A DNA stretch of 56,789 nt from Actinomycetes bacterium (lineage in GTDB: Bacteria > Actinomycetota > Actinomycetes > Nanopelagicales > Nanopelagicaceae). The notes beneath the pieces were generated by a model, which saw nothing but the letters and a program-made list of their open reading frames with translations, had not been told where the DNA came from and did not search any database. Below are positions 1 to 8,294 of this stretch, in pieces. The stretch's first letter is position 1. Each line of letters starts with the position of its first letter. Where the stretch lies: positions 1 through 56,789 of the forward strand of contig BJFT01000006.1 in assembly GCA_014190015.1 (NCBI GenBank), written 5' to 3'. A program made the translations under genes and the position numbers.

Positions 1-791
1 GGGCGAATCTCTTTCTTAGCTCCTGAGTATTCACCAATTTCATCTTCATTAAGCGTTGTGCGCTTTAACAACTCTTCACGCCATTGACGTGCTGCAACTG
101 TATTTGTTACAAGAATGAGCGTTGTGGCTTTTGCGTGTGCCATTGCTGCTGCACCGACAATTGTTTTTCCAGCACCGCACGGCAATACAACTACGCCAGA
201 ACCGCCGTGCCAAAATCCTTCTGCTGCTAACTCTTGATATGGACGAATCTTCCAATCCGTCTGCTTCAGTTCAATCTCATGCGCTTGTCCATCAACGTAA
301 CCAGCGAAATCCTCTGCTGGCCAACCCAGGCGCAATAAAGATTGTTTGATCTGTCCACGCTGACTTGGATGTACGGCAATAGTTTCATTATCAATTCGAA
401 CACCGAGCAGTGGTGCAATCTTCTTTGCACGGATAACTTCTTCGAGAACTGCAGTGTCAGTTGTTACAAGGATTAATCCATGAATTGGATCCGCCTCTAG
501 TCGCAGACGCCCATAGCGAGACATTGTTTCTGCAACATCGACAAGAATTGAGTGCGGAACCGCATAACGTGAATACTTAATTAAAGTGTCGATAACCATT
601 TCTGCGTCATGCCCAGCAGCACGCGCATTCCATAAACCTAAATTTGTTAAGCGATAGGTGTGTATGTGTTCAGGGGAGCGCTCTAACTCTGCAAAGGGAG
701 CAATCGCACGGCGACACTCAGTGGACATCGTATGATCGATATCTAAGAGCAGTGTTTTATCGCTCTGAACGATCAGTGGTCCATCAGTCAT
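1..791 (-). CDS. DNA repair helicase XPB, N-terminal part (cut by window edge)
   Basis: Superfamily 2 helicase of the bacterial XPB/Ercc3 type, a 3'-5' DNA translocase. About 263 residues are visible; the C-terminal half lies beyond base 1. The N-terminal part reads as the XPB damage-recognition-like region, with MTDGPLIVQSDKTLLLD at the start, followed by a DNA-binding stretch (DWKIRPYQELAAEGFW) and Walker A LPCGAGKTIVGAA near residue 205. The ATG at 791-789 overlaps the stop of the upstream M20 peptidase by 8 bases, so the two are translationally coupled. The helicase-associated protein at 1884-4079 is in the same operon. Assignment is firm from the P-loop and order; the DEAH box and motif VI are not visible here. 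Confidence 0.9.
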   Translation of the reverse strand, partial: MTDGPLIVQSDKTLLLDIDHTMSTECRRAIAPFAELERSPEHIHTYRLTNLGLWNARAAGHDAEMVIDTLIKYSRYAVPHSILVDVAETMSRYGRLRLEADPIHGLILVTTDTAVLEEVIRAKKIAPLLGVRIDNETIAVHPSQRGQIKQSLLRLGWPAEDFAGYVDGQAHEIELKQTDWKIRPYQELAAEGFWHGGSGVVVLPCGAGKTIVGAAAMAHAKATTLILVTNTVAARQWREELLKRTTLNEDEIGEYSGAKKEIR

Positions 792-1887
792 TGAGTAAAT
801 CCTTAATGAATTCATGTAAGAAAGCGCTGCGTTCTTCGAGAGCTTTAATGCTTACCCATTCATTGGTTGCATGTGCACCAGAGCCAACTGCGCCGAGTCC
901 ATCTAGAACCTTCGCACCGGCAGCCGCAGCAAAGTTTCCATCACTTGCTCCGCCGACTGATGCATGACCAAGTGGTGGCATACCAATACGTGCAGCAACT
1001 TTTTCTGCGCGTTCGTAGAGTTCCATGGTTGATGTTGTCTCTAGTGGTGGACGATTTAATCCACCTGTGACTTCGATGCGTGCTTCTGGATGCAGCGGAA
1101 CAAGTGCGCGAATTGCTGCGTCAACACGATTGAGTTCCTCCGTTGAATACGAACGAGCGTCAATATCTAGAACACCATAATCAGGAACTGTGTTTGTTGA
1201 GTTTCCCGCTTTTACAAGAGTTGGAACAACAGTTGTCTGCTTCTCTTTATTTTCTAAGAAAGCTAGCGCAGTAACAATATGTGCGATTTCAACCGTTGCG
1301 TTGATTCCCTTTTCAGGTTCGAGGCCAGCGTGAGCTGCGCGTCCATGTACATGTACTTGATACATCGCAGTGCCCTTGCGGCCAGTCTTAACCTTGCCAT
1401 CAATTGCTGCTTCTAAAACTAAAACAGCTTTTGCATTCGATGCTAAATCTTGAATGAGTTTGCGAGAGGCATGACTTCCGGTTTCTTCATCTGTTGTTCC
1501 GACGAGTGCTACCGAACCAGTAATTCCCTTAAGTGCGAAGAGCGCTTGAACGAATCCAGCCTTCATGTCATATGTGCCAGGACCGCGAAGTACATCGCCT
1601 TCTATTTGCCACAGCGGTGAGAATGAACCAATCGGCCACACTGTGTCGAGATGTGCAAGTAAAACAACATCTGGTTTTGCAGCGCCCCACCAAAAAACAG
1701 GACGACCTTCTACTTGGCGAATTTCTGCTGGTGTTCCAAGAACGCGCGTTGCAATATCACTTGCTAAACGAACAACGTCATTGCACGCCTTGAGATCTTC
1801 AGTAGGAGACTCACACTTCACCAATGCTTCAAGGGCTGCCAACATAGGGTTAAGTCTGCCGTATTCGCCTTGCTTCTCGCTTGTCAT
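784..1887 (-). CDS. M20 family metallopeptidase (carboxypeptidase G2-like)
   Basis: A 367-residue cytoplasmic di-zinc peptidase of the M20/ArgE/DapE/CPG2 group, cleaving an N-acyl amino acid or a small peptide whose identity cannot be told from sequence. Metal site: AHLDTVWP with His79 and Asp81, GTYDMKAG with bridging Asp107, catalytic/metal pair Glu134-Glu135 in TTDEETGS, Glu159, and a C-terminal His in GSGAHATNEW. The dimerisation (lid) domain lies between about residues 175 and 285. No signal peptide. Its ATG overlaps the stop of the helicase-associated gene (ATGA), and its own stop overlaps the XPB start, so it sits between two genes that I recall being direct neighbours in mycobacteria. 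Function in that context is unknown. Confidence 0.85.
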   Translation of the reverse strand: MTSEKQGEYGRLNPMLAALEALVKCESPTEDLKACNDVVRLASDIATRVLGTPAEIRQVEGRPVFWWGAAKPDVVLLAHLDTVWPIGSFSPLWQIEGDVLRGPGTYDMKAGFVQALFALKGITGSVALVGTTDEETGSHASRKLIQDLASNAKAVLVLEAAIDGKVKTGRKGTAMYQVHVHGRAAHAGLEPEKGINATVEIAHIVTALAFLENKEKQTTVVPTLVKAGNSTNTVPDYGVLDIDARSYSTEELNRVDAAIRALVPLHPEARIEVTGGLNRPPLETTSTMELYERAEKVAARIGMPPLGHASVGGASDGNFAAAAGAKVLDGLGAVGSGAHATNEWVSIKALEERSAFLHEFIKDLLND

Positions 1888-4079
1888 AGCGGTGCAACCC
1901 CCGTAATACGCGGAATTCTAAATGTCTGCATCTCGCCTGTTCCGTGGTCTCTGGCAATAAGTGAACCAGCAGAGATTTTCAGTGGATCGATGATGCGATG
2001 AGATACAGATCCGTTGTTATCTGCATAACCAATTGAAAGCGAACGTTGCTCTTGGATGTATTTCAATAAAATATCAAGCGTTTCATTTGCAGTTGTACGT
2101 GGCAGGGCACCAAGTGCGTTGTTTGCAATATTTCGAAGTGTGCTCTGCTTATGACTAGATTTCTCGCCAACTCGAATCGAGCGAATTGCTGCTGTCAGTG
2201 CAGCATCAGTTGGAATTTCTAGTTCGCCGATAATTCGGGGTGGACGTGGCTTTGATTGCGCACGAGAAGAGCGCGGCCCCGTAAGCAACATTCCATTATT
2301 TGTCTCTGCAGCCGGTAAATATCCTGCGCTACGCAAAACGTTCATGACGTCGTGGGCGTCCATGTCACAGATCATTACTTCAGGAGCAATTCTGCGAAGA
2401 GACAAAATATCTAAACGCTTGTCGCTAATGATCTGAGTAATTAGCGCGGGATCTTCACATCGAATAAATGATGAAGTATTTCCAACGCGCAGGCGACCGT
2501 GCTTTTTAGCAACATCAGCGATTAAGTATTCCAAAGGTTGTGGGATAGGCGTCTTAGAAGTCTTGCGCAAGAACTCGATGATTTCATCGCCAGTTTTACC
2601 GTGATCTAATCCGCGACGAATAGTTGCATCCGTAAATCTGTAAACAGTTGCACCACCGCGACTTTCGATATCACCAATGATTGCAAGTACTGCAGCAACA
2701 TCGTGCACGAGCGGTCCTGGCGCAATTGCGGTGTTATCGCTCTGGATAAGAATGTGATCAACGGGTTGTGGCAGATCAGCATCAATAATTTCTAGATCAT
2801 CACCAGCTAAGAAACCCAGTCCGTATTTAGAAATTACGCCTTGGCCAGTGATTCCTAGCCACTCTGCTTCACGAAGAGTCCACTGCACCATCTCTTCTTG
2901 TAATCCTGGATTTCGCTTTGATGGTGCGCACCATTTAACCCGTTGCGTAAAGCTTGATACATCTGGTGCAATATTTTTGTTCTCAGCCAATAATTGCAGG
3001 ACTAAAGCGCGAGTACTTGCAGCGTTTACCCGGTCGAGTTCTGGACCAAGAGCTGCTGTGTTCTTAGATTCTGCACGACCGACTAATCCACTGACACGTG
3101 AAGTAATTAACCACGGAGCAGCAATTGCTTGCCATCGCACAGATGGTTTTTGAGTCAGCCAGATATCAAAATTATTTGTTGGCAAGATTTTGTCATCGGC
3201 ATCAATGGTTACAAGCCCTGCAAGATAAACAAGTTCTGCAACGAATGCTGCACAGTTTTCATCAATACCCATATGAGTTGCAATAATCTTTAAATCGCGA
3301 ACACCTAATCCACCTGCACGAAGTGCATCTGCTGGTTCTTGCGCCCAGTACTCGAGAATTTCATCAGCCCAACGCAAAACAGTTGCAACGTTGGCTATTG
3401 CAGCTAGTTGAACACTCTTTGCATCCCGCGTGCTGCCCTTAATTTCTGGCGGCGTGACTTCACGCTCTTTGTGCACTTTGCCGCCGCGTAAATAAATACC
3501 TACTTCGCGGGGAAGAATAACTGTGCGCTGATCTAGTGGAACCATAAAGTTTTGTTCTAGTAACCACGTGACACCTGGACCAGGATTTTTAATATCGCCA
3601 ACGCTTCCACGTGGTGGTCCCCAGATGAGTCTTTCTAATACTTTCTTAGCTGAATCTGGTGCATCATCTAATTTCTTTAAAGTTAGTTTTGCCATGCTGG
3701 CAGGTCCAAGGCCCGCTATTTCACTACCTAATACTTCACGCACTGAATTTGGCAATCGCATTCCATCTTCAGATGGATAAACCAATCCGCGGGCAATTAA
3801 CTCTGGAAGTGCTTCAACTGCAGCTTTTTCAGTAACTGCAACAACTTGTTTTTCACTAAATGGTTCATTAATAACAGCGCATGATTCGAGAACCTGAAAT
3901 TGCCATTGATTAAGAGCATCAATTGCTCTTGCAAGACTCGGCGCACTACATGCGCGCACTGCAAGGGATGCAATATCTGATGGAACAGGTGAGATGAGAT
4001 CTGCTCTCAAAGTGAAGAGCTCCAAAAGGGCAGCGTCATCTACGGAACGTAGATAGTCGGTAAATGAACGCATTTGCAT
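1884..4079 (-). CDS. Helicase-associated protein (XPB/Ssl2 N-terminal-like, Helicase_C_3) with C-terminal WYL-like domain
   Basis: A 731-residue protein of the actinobacterial family encoded beside bacterial XPB (compare Rv0862c next to Rv0861c in M. tuberculosis, from memory). The N-terminus MRSFTDYLRSVDDAALLELF opens a helical, winged-helix-rich region. A middle segment around residues 430-560 (HILIQSDNTAIAPGPL, then RFTDATIRRGLDHG) is the typical Helicase_C_3 part. The last 55 or so residues (LSIGYADNNG, HRIIDPLKI, FRIPRITGV) resemble a WYL ligand-binding fold. There is no Walker A, so it is not itself a helicase; a role with XPB in DNA repair is inferred. The ATG at 4079 is preceded by a -10-like TAATGT 9 bases upstream; an alternative ATG lies two codons later. 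Confidence 0.8.
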   Translation of the reverse strand: MQMRSFTDYLRSVDDAALLELFTLRADLISPVPSDIASLAVRACSAPSLARAIDALNQWQFQVLESCAVINEPFSEKQVVAVTEKAAVEALPELIARGLVYPSEDGMRLPNSVREVLGSEIAGLGPASMAKLTLKKLDDAPDSAKKVLERLIWGPPRGSVGDIKNPGPGVTWLLEQNFMVPLDQRTVILPREVGIYLRGGKVHKEREVTPPEIKGSTRDAKSVQLAAIANVATVLRWADEILEYWAQEPADALRAGGLGVRDLKIIATHMGIDENCAAFVAELVYLAGLVTIDADDKILPTNNFDIWLTQKPSVRWQAIAAPWLITSRVSGLVGRAESKNTAALGPELDRVNAASTRALVLQLLAENKNIAPDVSSFTQRVKWCAPSKRNPGLQEEMVQWTLREAEWLGITGQGVISKYGLGFLAGDDLEIIDADLPQPVDHILIQSDNTAIAPGPLVHDVAAVLAIIGDIESRGGATVYRFTDATIRRGLDHGKTGDEIIEFLRKTSKTPIPQPLEYLIADVAKKHGRLRVGNTSSFIRCEDPALITQIISDKRLDILSLRRIAPEVMICDMDAHDVMNVLRSAGYLPAAETNNGMLLTGPRSSRAQSKPRPPRIIGELEIPTDAALTAAIRSIRVGEKSSHKQSTLRNIANNALGALPRTTANETLDILLKYIQEQRSLSIGYADNNGSVSHRIIDPLKISAGSLIARDHGTGEMQTFRIPRITGVAPL

Positions 4080-4088
4080 AACTTGCCT

Positions 4089-4094
4089 ACATTA
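4089..4094 (-). promoter_or_regulatory. Putative -10 box (TAATGT) for the XPB operon
   Basis: TAATGT on the minus strand ends 9 bases before the ATG of the helicase-associated gene. With a start site about 7 bases downstream, the transcript would be leaderless or nearly so. Confidence 0.4.
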
Positions 4095-4124
4095 CAGGGG
4101 TTTAGTTGGTGCTGTGAAATCGAG

Positions 4125-4892
4125 TTAGCGTGAACGCCTGCCTGGTGCCAACCAAATACCAGCAGCAGCGAGTCTTGAAACAGTTGGGCCAATTATTTTG
4201 ATGATAAAGCGTGCTCTACGAAAATCGTGAATAGGCCAACCTTCAGCAAGTGCACGCAAACTTAAAATTGCATCAGGATTAATCGCTGAGGGATGTCCAA
4301 CAGCTTCAAGTAAAGGAAAATCATTATGGCTATCAGAGTAGGCATAACACTCGGAAAGATCGAACCCTTTTTCTTTTGCAAGAGCTGAAATGGCAACCGC
4401 TTTTTCTTTTCCGTGCAATAACTTGCCCAACATTGCTCCGGTGTACTTTCCATCGCGAACTTCAGCTTTACTACCTAGTGCGCCAGTAAAACCTAAATTT
4501 TTTGCAATCAAAATAGCCATATCTTCTGGCGCAGCAGTTACGAGCCAGACTTCTTCTCCGGCGTTTAGATGTTTTTGTGCAATATTGATTGTGCCTTGCC
4601 AACAAGCTGGCGACACATATTCATCATAAATAGCTTGGCCAATATTCTTAATTTCTAGAACATCGTGCCCACCAATAAATTCTGTAGCTGCATCTTGAAA
4701 CCTTTTAATTTCATCTTGCTTTTCTTTGCCAGTTAAACGAAAACGCAAATTGGCAAATGCAAAACGCGAAAGATCAGTCTTGGTGAAATACCCACGTTTA
4801 TACATTCCTTTTCCAAGGAAGAAGAGGGTGGATCCACGAATAAGCGTGTTATCTACATCGAAAAAGGCAACTCGGTTCGGTGTGAGCGCCAT
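4125..4892 (-). CDS. HAD-IB family hydrolase (SerB-like phosphatase)
   Basis: A 255-residue haloacid dehalogenase phosphatase. Motif I is DVDNT with the nucleophile Asp12 and general acid Asp14. Motif II is LVTAAPED with Thr119. A Lys in HGKEKAV near residues 162-164 fits motif III, and motif IV is YSDSHNDFPLL with Asp187 and Asp191. The cap lies between motifs I and II, as in the SerB/CicA group. A hydrophobic stretch near residues 228-248 may attach the C-terminus to the membrane. Substrate unknown; phosphoserine is possible but not shown, since related proteins act on phospholipids or other small phosphoesters. It is a single gene divergent from the cytochrome c cluster, with a TAAGGT box 6 bases before the ATG. 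Confidence 0.85.
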   Translation of the reverse strand: MALTPNRVAFFDVDNTLIRGSTLFFLGKGMYKRGYFTKTDLSRFAFANLRFRLTGKEKQDEIKRFQDAATEFIGGHDVLEIKNIGQAIYDEYVSPACWQGTINIAQKHLNAGEEVWLVTAAPEDMAILIAKNLGFTGALGSKAEVRDGKYTGAMLGKLLHGKEKAVAISALAKEKGFDLSECYAYSDSHNDFPLLEAVGHPSAINPDAILSLRALAEGWPIHDFRRARFIIKIIGPTVSRLAAAGIWLAPGRRSR

Positions 4893-4898
4893 GTCACA

Positions 4899-4904
4899 AC
4901 CTTA
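4899..4904 (-). promoter_or_regulatory. Putative leaderless -10 box (TAAGGT) for the HAD hydrolase
   Basis: TAAGGT on the minus strand is separated from the ATG by exactly 6 bases, and no Shine-Dalgarno sequence is present. Confidence 0.5.
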
Positions 4905-4930
4905 GCGAGAAGAGTTGGTTTATGACGCTT

Positions 4931-4936
4931 TATGCT
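4931..4936 (+). promoter_or_regulatory. Putative leaderless -10 box (TATGCT) for the cytochrome c maturation operon
   Basis: TATGCT lies 6 bases before the ATG at 4943, and no ribosome binding site is visible. It would drive the five-gene operon up to ccsA. Confidence 0.5.
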
Positions 4937-4942
4937 TAGCAG

Positions 4943-5566
4943 ATGAGTTCGACGGTACATGTGGTCAGACATGGCGAAGTACATAACCCAGAGAAAATCC
5001 TCTATGGGCGTCAACCTGGTTGGACACTTTCAGAACGTGGCCACAAGATGGCAGCAACACTTGGTGATTGGTCAAAGAGAATTGATTTAGGTGCTTTACA
5101 CGTTTCACCATTACAACGTGCGCAAGAAACAGCAGCGCCAATATCGGCTGCACACAACATGAAAATCACAACCGATGAACGGTTAATTGAAGCTGCAAAT
5201 ATTTTTGAAGGAAAACCTTTTGGAATTGGTGATGGTGTTTTAAAGCATCCATCAGCGTGGAAACACTTATGGAATCCATGGAAACCTTCGTGGGGCGAAC
5301 CATACGATGAACAAATAAACCGAATGCTTGCTGCTGTATTTGCAGCGCGTGATGCGGCTAAAGGAAAAGATGCAATTGTTGTTTCTCATCAACTTCCAAT
5401 TTGGATTCTGCGAAGCGCAATCGAAGGTCGCAGACTTTTGCACGATCCACGTAAACGCGAATGCTCTTTAGCAAGTGTTACAAGTGTTCATTTTGACGAC
5501 GACGGAATGATTAGCGGAACTAGTTACTCAGAACCCGCTGCTCATTTATTGCCCCCAAAGAAATGA
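4943..5566 (+). CDS. Histidine phosphatase superfamily protein (phosphoglycerate mutase-like)
   Basis: A 207-residue enzyme of the RHG family. The phosphohistidine motif RHGE lies at residues 9-12 (His10 nucleophile). Arg59 in SPLQRAQET, a candidate acid Glu83 and the second catalytic His149 in VVSHQLPIW complete the pocket. It is first in an operon with TlpA, CcdA, ResB and CcsA, and its TGA overlaps the next ATG (ATGA). The same gene opens the Mycobacterium cluster around Rv0525-Rv0529 as I remember it, so the linkage to cytochrome c assembly is conserved although the substrate is not known. It is more likely a phosphatase than a glycolytic mutase. Confidence 0.85.
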   Translation: MSSTVHVVRHGEVHNPEKILYGRQPGWTLSERGHKMAATLGDWSKRIDLGALHVSPLQRAQETAAPISAAHNMKITTDERLIEAANIFEGKPFGIGDGVLKHPSAWKHLWNPWKPSWGEPYDEQINRMLAAVFAARDAAKGKDAIVVSHQLPIWILRSAIEGRRLLHDPRKRECSLASVTSVHFDDDGMISGTSYSEPAAHLLPPKK

Positions 5567-6105
5567 AAATTAGAAACTTTTTATTTGTGCCATTAATGGC
5601 GTTTGCACTCTCTTCCTGCGGTGGCGGTGGATCATCGATTGCAGAAGAGAGTTTTGTATCCGGCAATGGAAGTGTTTCTTATATAAAACCATCAGATCGC
5701 ATCGCAGCACCTGCACTCTCTGGCATGACACTTTCAGGAAAGAATTACACATTTAATGTTGGTCAAGTTGCTGTCGTAAATGTATGGGCATCGTGGTGCG
5801 CACCTTGTCGCGCAGAAGCACCAACTCTTGCAGCGTTGTCAGAAAAGTACACAGACGTAGCATTCATGGGAATTCTTACACGTGATAATCCTGTAAATGC
5901 CGAAGCTTTTGCACGCCGTTTTGCTCTGCCATATCCAACACTTATCGATGATTCAGTTTTAATTGGATTTAGAAAATCACTGCCTGCCAATGCAATTCCT
6001 TCAACAGTACTTATTGATAAGCGGGGAGATGTAGCGGCACGAATTTCTGGCGAAGTTACTTTTGCATCCCTTAGCGAACTCATTGAAAAGGTGAGTGCCG
6101 AATGA
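5563..6105 (+). CDS. TlpA/ResA-like thioredoxin lipoprotein
   Basis: A 180-residue exported thiol-disulfide oxidoreductase. The signal peptide ends in a lipobox (LSSC, Cys19), so it should be anchored to the outer face of the membrane. The thioredoxin active site is WCAPC (Cys79, Cys82) and the cis-Pro loop is NAIPSTVLID. In this context it probably keeps apocytochrome c haem-binding cysteines reduced, taking electrons from the CcdA encoded just downstream. Both ends overlap neighbours by ATGA. Length is typical for ResA/TlpA. Confidence 0.9.
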   Translation: MKIRNFLFVPLMAFALSSCGGGGSSIAEESFVSGNGSVSYIKPSDRIAAPALSGMTLSGKNYTFNVGQVAVVNVWASWCAPCRAEAPTLAALSEKYTDVAFMGILTRDNPVNAEAFARRFALPYPTLIDDSVLIGFRKSLPANAIPSTVLIDKRGDVAARISGEVTFASLSELIEKVSAE

Positions 6106-6827
6106 AAGAGTTCTTTGTGGAGCAAATCTTGGATGGCTACTTAATTACAGCCTTTCCTATTGCACTTCTTGCTGGCTTGATTTCTTTCTTATCCCCATGT
6201 GTTCTGCCTTTGGTTCCTGGATATATTTCATATGCAGCAGGATTTTCAAAGAGTCGTGGACGAGTCCTTCTTGGCTCAGTGCTATTTGTCTTAGGTTTTA
6301 GTGTTCTCTTTGTTTCATACGGTGCACTCTTTGGTGGCTTCGGTGCTTATGTTTCAGCTAATGAAAAACTCATCACATCAATTCTTGGAATTTTCACTAT
6401 TGCACTCGGATTAATCTTCATCGGAGTATTTCCATTTGCTCCTACGTATCGTGCAAAGATGCCCATAACTCTTGGATTAGTTGGAGCACCGCTACTTGGA
6501 TTCTTATTTGGTGTTGGCTGGACACCTTGCATTGGTCCAGCACTTGGAGCAGTTCAAACTCTCGCCTTTCAAGAATCAAGTGCCATGCGTGGCGCAATTC
6601 TCTCTCTCGGATATTGCATCGGATTAGGCGCACCATTTATCGCATCCGGATTGTTCTTTGATCGCTCCGAAAACTTAAGAAAGTTCCTGGTTCGTCGCGG
6701 AGATCTAATTACTAAAGTCGGTGGAGTGTTCTTAATTCTTATTGGTCTTGCTCAAGTATTTGGTTTGTGGGGAAGTTTTAATAACGAGATGCGCTCATGG
6801 ATCTCAGATTTTATTCCGGTGATTTAA
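6102..6827 (+). CDS. ccdA: Cytochrome c biogenesis protein CcdA
   Basis: A 241-residue polytopic membrane protein that carries reducing equivalents from cytoplasmic thioredoxin to extracytoplasmic thiol proteins. The two redox cysteines are in the expected helices: SPCVLPLVPGY (Cys33) and WTPCIGPALG (Cys143). About six transmembrane segments can be drawn. It overlaps the TlpA gene by ATGA, and its TAA is followed directly by the resB ATG. The partner is most likely the preceding lipoprotein. Confidence 0.93.
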   Translation: MKEFFVEQILDGYLITAFPIALLAGLISFLSPCVLPLVPGYISYAAGFSKSRGRVLLGSVLFVLGFSVLFVSYGALFGGFGAYVSANEKLITSILGIFTIALGLIFIGVFPFAPTYRAKMPITLGLVGAPLLGFLFGVGWTPCIGPALGAVQTLAFQESSAMRGAILSLGYCIGLGAPFIASGLFFDRSENLRKFLVRRGDLITKVGGVFLILIGLAQVFGLWGSFNNEMRSWISDFIPVI

Positions 6828-8294
6828 ATGAGTGAAAATACGCCAGAGATTGGAACAGTAGGACTTTTACGTTTCATGTGGCGACAGCTCACAAGCATGC
6901 GCACCGCACTTGTTTTGTTAATGATGCTTGGTGTTGCAGCTATTCCTGGATCATTTATTCCACAACGTTCACAAAATCCGATTGCCGTGAGCGATGTCTT
7001 TGCCACCTCACCAACGAAGGCGCTTTGGTATGAAAGATTCTCACTCTTTGATGTGTACTCATCGCCTTGGTTTAGTGCGATTTACATTCTGCTTTTCATT
7101 TCACTAATTGGATGTGTTCTTCCACGATCATTCGAACATTACAAAGCTTCACGAGCATTGCCACCGCTGACTCCTAAGAATCTTTCTCGTATGGAACATC
7201 ACACAGAGTGGAAAGGCACAGGGGATGAACTCAAACTCGCTCGGGCATGGTTTAAGAAGAACAGATTTAGAGTTCGCGAACTAGATGGCTCGATTTCAGC
7301 AGAAAAAGGTTTCACACGTGAAACAGGAAACTTATTTTTCCACTTAGCCCTTGTTTTAATCCTTGTCGGCGTTAGCTTCGGATCGCTATTTGGTATGCGT
7401 GGAGATGCAATTGTTAATGTTGGTGAACGCTTCATAAATACACCAACAACTTTTGATTCTCTCTCCTTCGGCAAATTATTTAACGAAAAATCATTAGAGC
7501 CATTTTCAATCGAAGTTGATAAATTCGTTGGCAAATATAATCCTGTAACGAATGCGCCTGAAGATTACACATTGTCAGTCACCGTCAAGGACACTCCAGA
7601 GTCAGCACCCGTTAAGAAAATTGTTAAAGTAAATAGCCCACTTTCTTTTGGAAGTACACGTGTTTATCTGCAAGCAAATGGATATTCACCAATTGTTACC
7701 GTAAGAGATTCTGTTGGAAATGTTGCATTCCAAGGTCCGGTTCCATTCTTGCCACAAGATTCGAATTTAACTTCAACGGGTGCAATTAAAGTTCCAGATG
7801 CAATTCCCCAACTCGGTTTTGTTGGTTCATTCTTTCCAACTATTGGTCGCGCAGATGAAGGTGGCGGCATCTCTGTATTTCCGGAGGCACTAGATCCGCA
7901 ATTGTTCTTAGGTGCATGGACCGGCGACCTTGGTTTAGATAATGGGCGCCCACAATCTGTCTACCGAATTGATACGGATACTCTGACAAAAATAGGACTT
8001 AAGTCACTTGCACCAGGAGAGACGTACGAATTTGCAGAGGGCTCCATCACATTTGAAACTTATATTCCGTGGGTCAACCTGCAGGTTGTCAAAGATCCCG
8101 GCAAGAGTTATGCGCTGCTTGGCAGTATCGTTGCCATACTCGGATTACTTGCTTCGCTCTTTACGCGCAGACGCAGAATTTGGGTGAGTGTTACAAAGAA
8201 AAACATTCAAGTCGCAGGTTTAGCAAAAAATGCAGCACCTGGACTTGAAATTGAAATTGCACAACTAATACGAGCTTTAGGGAGAGCAGAGTAA
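6828..8294 (+). CDS. resB: Cytochrome c biogenesis protein ResB
   Basis: A 488-residue membrane protein of the system II cytochrome c synthase. The N-terminal hydrophobic helix (LVLLMMLGVAAIPGSF) is followed by further segments near residues 75-95 and 165-185. A large extracytoplasmic domain spans about 190-430, and a last helix (LLGSIVAILGLLASLF) precedes a basic cytoplasmic tail. With CcsA it exports and attaches haem to apocytochromes. The ATG follows the ccdA stop without a gap, and ccsA follows likewise. Length fits actinobacterial ResB, which is shorter than many. Confidence 0.92.
   Translation: MSENTPEIGTVGLLRFMWRQLTSMRTALVLLMMLGVAAIPGSFIPQRSQNPIAVSDVFATSPTKALWYERFSLFDVYSSPWFSAIYILLFISLIGCVLPRSFEHYKASRALPPLTPKNLSRMEHHTEWKGTGDELKLARAWFKKNRFRVRELDGSISAEKGFTRETGNLFFHLALVLILVGVSFGSLFGMRGDAIVNVGERFINTPTTFDSLSFGKLFNEKSLEPFSIEVDKFVGKYNPVTNAPEDYTLSVTVKDTPESAPVKKIVKVNSPLSFGSTRVYLQANGYSPIVTVRDSVGNVAFQGPVPFLPQDSNLTSTGAIKVPDAIPQLGFVGSFFPTIGRADEGGGISVFPEALDPQLFLGAWTGDLGLDNGRPQSVYRIDTDTLTKIGLKSLAPGETYEFAEGSITFETYIPWVNLQVVKDPGKSYALLGSIVAILGLLASLFTRRRRIWVSVTKKNIQVAGLAKNAAPGLEIEIAQLIRALGRAE

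Noticed and set aside
1-4079. XPB plus WYL-like domain as a possible anti-phage defence module
   Set aside because: The set matches the housekeeping actinobacterial XPB locus; no nuclease, toxin, reverse transcriptase or mobile gene is near.
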